DNA of 64,000 bases, taken from positions 1,240,001-1,304,000 of the forward strand of contig NZ_CP196351.1 in the NCBI RefSeq assembly GCF_051668705.1. The letters run 5' to 3'. This stretch comes from Alterisphingorhabdus sp051668705 (GTDB lineage: Bacteria; Pseudomonadota; Alphaproteobacteria; Sphingomonadales; Sphingomonadaceae). This document shows, piece after piece, positions 62,205-64,000 of this stretch. Numbering within the stretch: the first letter of the stretch is position 1; every line of letters begins with the position of its first letter. The notes beneath the pieces were generated by a model that was given only the letters and a program-made list of their open reading frames with translations, made no database searches and was not told the origin of the DNA. The translations under genes were made by a program, and so were the position numbers.

Positions 62205-63673
62205 TCTACATTCGCCTTTTCTATACGCTCTGCAAGCAGGGCAAACTGATCTGGATCATCCCGCTCTTCCAGATCAGTCAGACGTGTAGGGTAGCAGCCA
62301 GTAAAACAGGCATCGCAATATTGTGGCTGTTCTTCATCGCGGCTTGCCACGCCAAGAGCCCGATAAAGCCCTTCAATGGAAAGAAAAGACAGGCTATCCG
62401 CCTGAATATATTCGCGCATTTGCTCAATGGAGCGCTGTGCCGCCAGCAATTTTTCTCGTGCAGGTGTATCAACACCATAAAAACAACTGTGCATGGTGGG
62501 CGGACTGGCGATGCGCATATGCACTTCGGCCGCGCCAGCATCGCGCATCATCTCAACAATTTTGGAGCTGGTTGTGCCACGAACAATCGAGTCATCGATA
62601 AGCACAATGCGCTTGCCATCGACGAGGTGACGATTGGCATTATGTTTCAGCTTCACGCCTAAGTGGCGAACACCGTCACCGGGTTGAATGAATGTTCGGC
62701 CAACATAATGAGAGCGAATAATACCAAGTTCGAAAGGCAGATTGGCCGCTTGCGCATATCCTATAGCTGCTGGCGTGCCGCTGTCAGGGACGGGAATAAC
62801 CAAATCTGCATCGACGGCATTTTCTGCGGCGAGTTCTGCTCCAATGGCTTTGCGTACAGAATAGACAGAAGACCCATCCACGATGGAATCGGGGCGAGAG
62901 AAATAAACATGCTCAAAGATGCAGGGACGGGGTTGTTGCTTTACAAAGGGATGATGCGAACGCAGTTCACCGCCGCTTACGACAACCAGTTCTCCAGGCT
63001 CCACACTGCGCAAATATTCTGCACCAACCACATCCAATGCGACTGTCTCAGAGGCAAATATATAAGCATCACCCAATTTGCCGATGATGAGCGGGCGGAT
63101 GCCCAAAGGATCACGACATGCAATCATTCCCTGTTTGGTCATGCAAATCAGCGAATATGCGCCTTCAACTTTTTTCAGCGCATCAATAAATCTATCTAAT
63201 AATGTGCGATATTGTGAAGTCGCGACCAAATGGATAATGGTCTCTGTGTCTGATGTAGATTGAAAGATTGACCCATCGCGAACCAAGTCTCTGCGCAGTT
63301 TTTCTGCATTTGAGATATTGCCATTATGCGCGATAGAAAAGCCGCCTGTTGAAAGCTCAGCATATAATGGCTGCACATTGCGAAGGGCTGTTTCGCCTGA
63401 TGTAGAATAGCGGACATGGCCCAAAGCATAAACGCCTTTCAAACGGTCCATAATCTCGCCACTGTCAAAATTCCCAGCGACATGCCCCATGGCTCTATGA
63501 CTGTGAAAGTCGCCATCATCAAAGCTGGTAATGCCTGCGGCTTCTTGCCCGCGATGTTGCAAGGCGTGGAGGCCAAGAGCGACCAGGGCGGCGGCATCTT
63601 CACCGTTTGCAACGCCAAAAACGCCGCATTCCTCTCTCAACTTATCATCGTCGAACGGATGTGTGGTCAGCAT
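62201..63673 (-). CDS. purF: Amidophosphoribosyltransferase
   Basis: A 490-residue enzyme for the first step of purine synthesis (PRPP plus glutamine to phosphoribosylamine). The nucleophile is Cys16 in REECGVFG, exposed after removal of a 15-residue propeptide. The glutaminase domain has HNGNISNAEKLR, and the PRPP loop is VLIDDSIVRGTTS. Late cysteines (YCDACFTGCYPT) resemble the [4Fe-4S]-binding form. The start follows the usual family length. It is divergent from hisI. Confidence 0.97.
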   Translation of the reverse strand: MLTTHPFDDDKLREECGVFGVANGEDAAALVALGLHALQHRGQEAAGITSFDDGDFHSHRAMGHVAGNFDSGEIMDRLKGVYALGHVRYSTSGETALRNVQPLYAELSTGGFSIAHNGNISNAEKLRRDLVRDGSIFQSTSDTETIIHLVATSQYRTLLDRFIDALKKVEGAYSLICMTKQGMIACRDPLGIRPLIIGKLGDAYIFASETVALDVVGAEYLRSVEPGELVVVSGGELRSHHPFVKQQPRPCIFEHVYFSRPDSIVDGSSVYSVRKAIGAELAAENAVDADLVIPVPDSGTPAAIGYAQAANLPFELGIIRSHYVGRTFIQPGDGVRHLGVKLKHNANRHLVDGKRIVLIDDSIVRGTTSSKIVEMMRDAGAAEVHMRIASPPTMHSCFYGVDTPAREKLLAAQRSIEQMREYIQADSLSFLSIEGLYRALGVASRDEEQPQYCDACFTGCYPTRLTDLEERDDPDQFALLAERIEKANVE

Positions 63674-63824
63674 TGCGGCGAATCCCTATGTCGTTTCACC
63701 GCCTTATAAGAAGAAGGAAATGAATTGTCTCGTATCCTTTGCGGCATTTTATCATTTGCAGCAAAACTTTGTGCAAACATCGCTATTGGATTGCCAGTTG
63801 CGCCATAACAGCTTAAAAAAACTT

Positions 63825-64000
63825 ATGGATAAATTGCGTGAAACCGGCCTGAATTTTGACCCTAAATTTGACAGTAATGGCTTATTGGCTGCTGTTGTCA
63901 CGGATGCTGAATCTGGCGATGTTCTGATGCTCGCTTATATGAATGATGAAGCGATAAGAATGACACTAGATACAGGAAAGGCGCATTTTTTTTCCCGCTC
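63825..64000 (+). CDS. hisI: Phosphoribosyl-AMP cyclohydrolase, N-terminal part (cut by the window end)
   Basis: The frame runs from ATG 63825 off the right edge. Its 58 complete codons give a protein with AAVVTDAESGDVLMLAYMNDEA and GKAHFFSR, the family signature of HisI, which opens the ring of phosphoribosyl-AMP in histidine synthesis. The catalytic zinc cysteines would lie beyond the window. It is 151 bases from divergent purF; no clear terminator or boxes seen in between. Confidence 0.93.
   Translation, partial: MDKLRETGLNFDPKFDSNGLLAAVVTDAESGDVLMLAYMNDEAIRMTLDTGKAHFFSR

Noticed and set aside
1..64000. CRISPR array, insertion sequence, prophage, integrase or rRNA
   Set aside because: No regularly spaced repeats, transposase, integrase or phage-like proteins and no rRNA sequence were seen; the tRNA has no visible direct repeat marking an integrated element.

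Overview
This window looks like a chromosomal segment of an alphaproteobacterium, most likely of the order Sphingomonadales. The argument rests on gene content and order: a ChvG/ChvI - short HPr kinase - EIIA(Man) - HPr - RapZ block, an exosortase A (XrtA) exopolysaccharide locus with its usual helper genes, KorAB, RppH and divergent fmt/recR genes. GC content is moderate by eye. I see no insertion sequence, phage gene, CRISPR array or rRNA. One tRNA-Met(CAU) is present.

Layout: (1) 1-1.6 kb holds the tail of an unknown gene, a ferredoxin/rubredoxin-type NADH reductase and the tRNA. (2) 1.9-10.4 kb carries three consecutive GGDEF-EAL proteins, each with a different sensor: PAS domains, a complete ammonium-transporter domain, and a periplasmic helical domain. 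(3) 10.4-18.4 kb, minus strand, runs from an acetyltransferase and acyl carrier protein through two exosortase-associated hydrolases, a type III polyketide synthase and a membrane methyltransferase to a MacA/MacB-type export system. (4) 18.5-21.4 kb, divergent, holds the exosortase-associated acyl-CoA ligase and PLP decarboxylase. (5) 21.7-34.8 kb is the exopolysaccharide operon: Wza-like lipoprotein, Wzz-like protein, tyrosine kinase, outer-membrane barrel, AAA ATPase, deacetylase, FemAB-like protein, glycosyltransferase, an exosortase A-EpsI fusion and an asparagine synthetase-like amidotransferase.

(6) 34.8-40 kb is housekeeping: truA, fmt, recR, def, rmuC and a TrmH-family methyltransferase. 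(7) 40-44.5 kb is the PTS-type phosphorelay with rapZ, hprK, chvG and chvI. (8) 44.7-52.8 kb holds a small acidic protein, an M28 peptidase, guaB, a tiny exported protein, an RsmB-like methyltransferase, a TPR protein, a DUF481 barrel, rppH and an esterase. (9) 52.9-64 kb holds korAB, an unknown exported protein, a YdjM-like membrane protein, photolyase, a cyclopropane fatty-acid synthase, a serine hydrolase, an SDR, purF and the start of hisI.

The most interesting stretch is 10.4-34.8 kb. The export/sorting locus sits next to an acyl-carrier and type III polyketide module with its own methyltransferase and exporter. A nearly identical 17-bp inverted repeat lies both in the divergent promoter at 18.46 kb and in front of the exopolysaccharide operon at 21.62 kb. 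This suggests that the lipid/polyketide arm and the polysaccharide arm share a regulator. No PEP-CTERM substrate protein is seen in the window. The Amt-PAS-GGDEF-EAL fusion upstream is a second notable candidate: an ammonium-responsive c-di-GMP switch.
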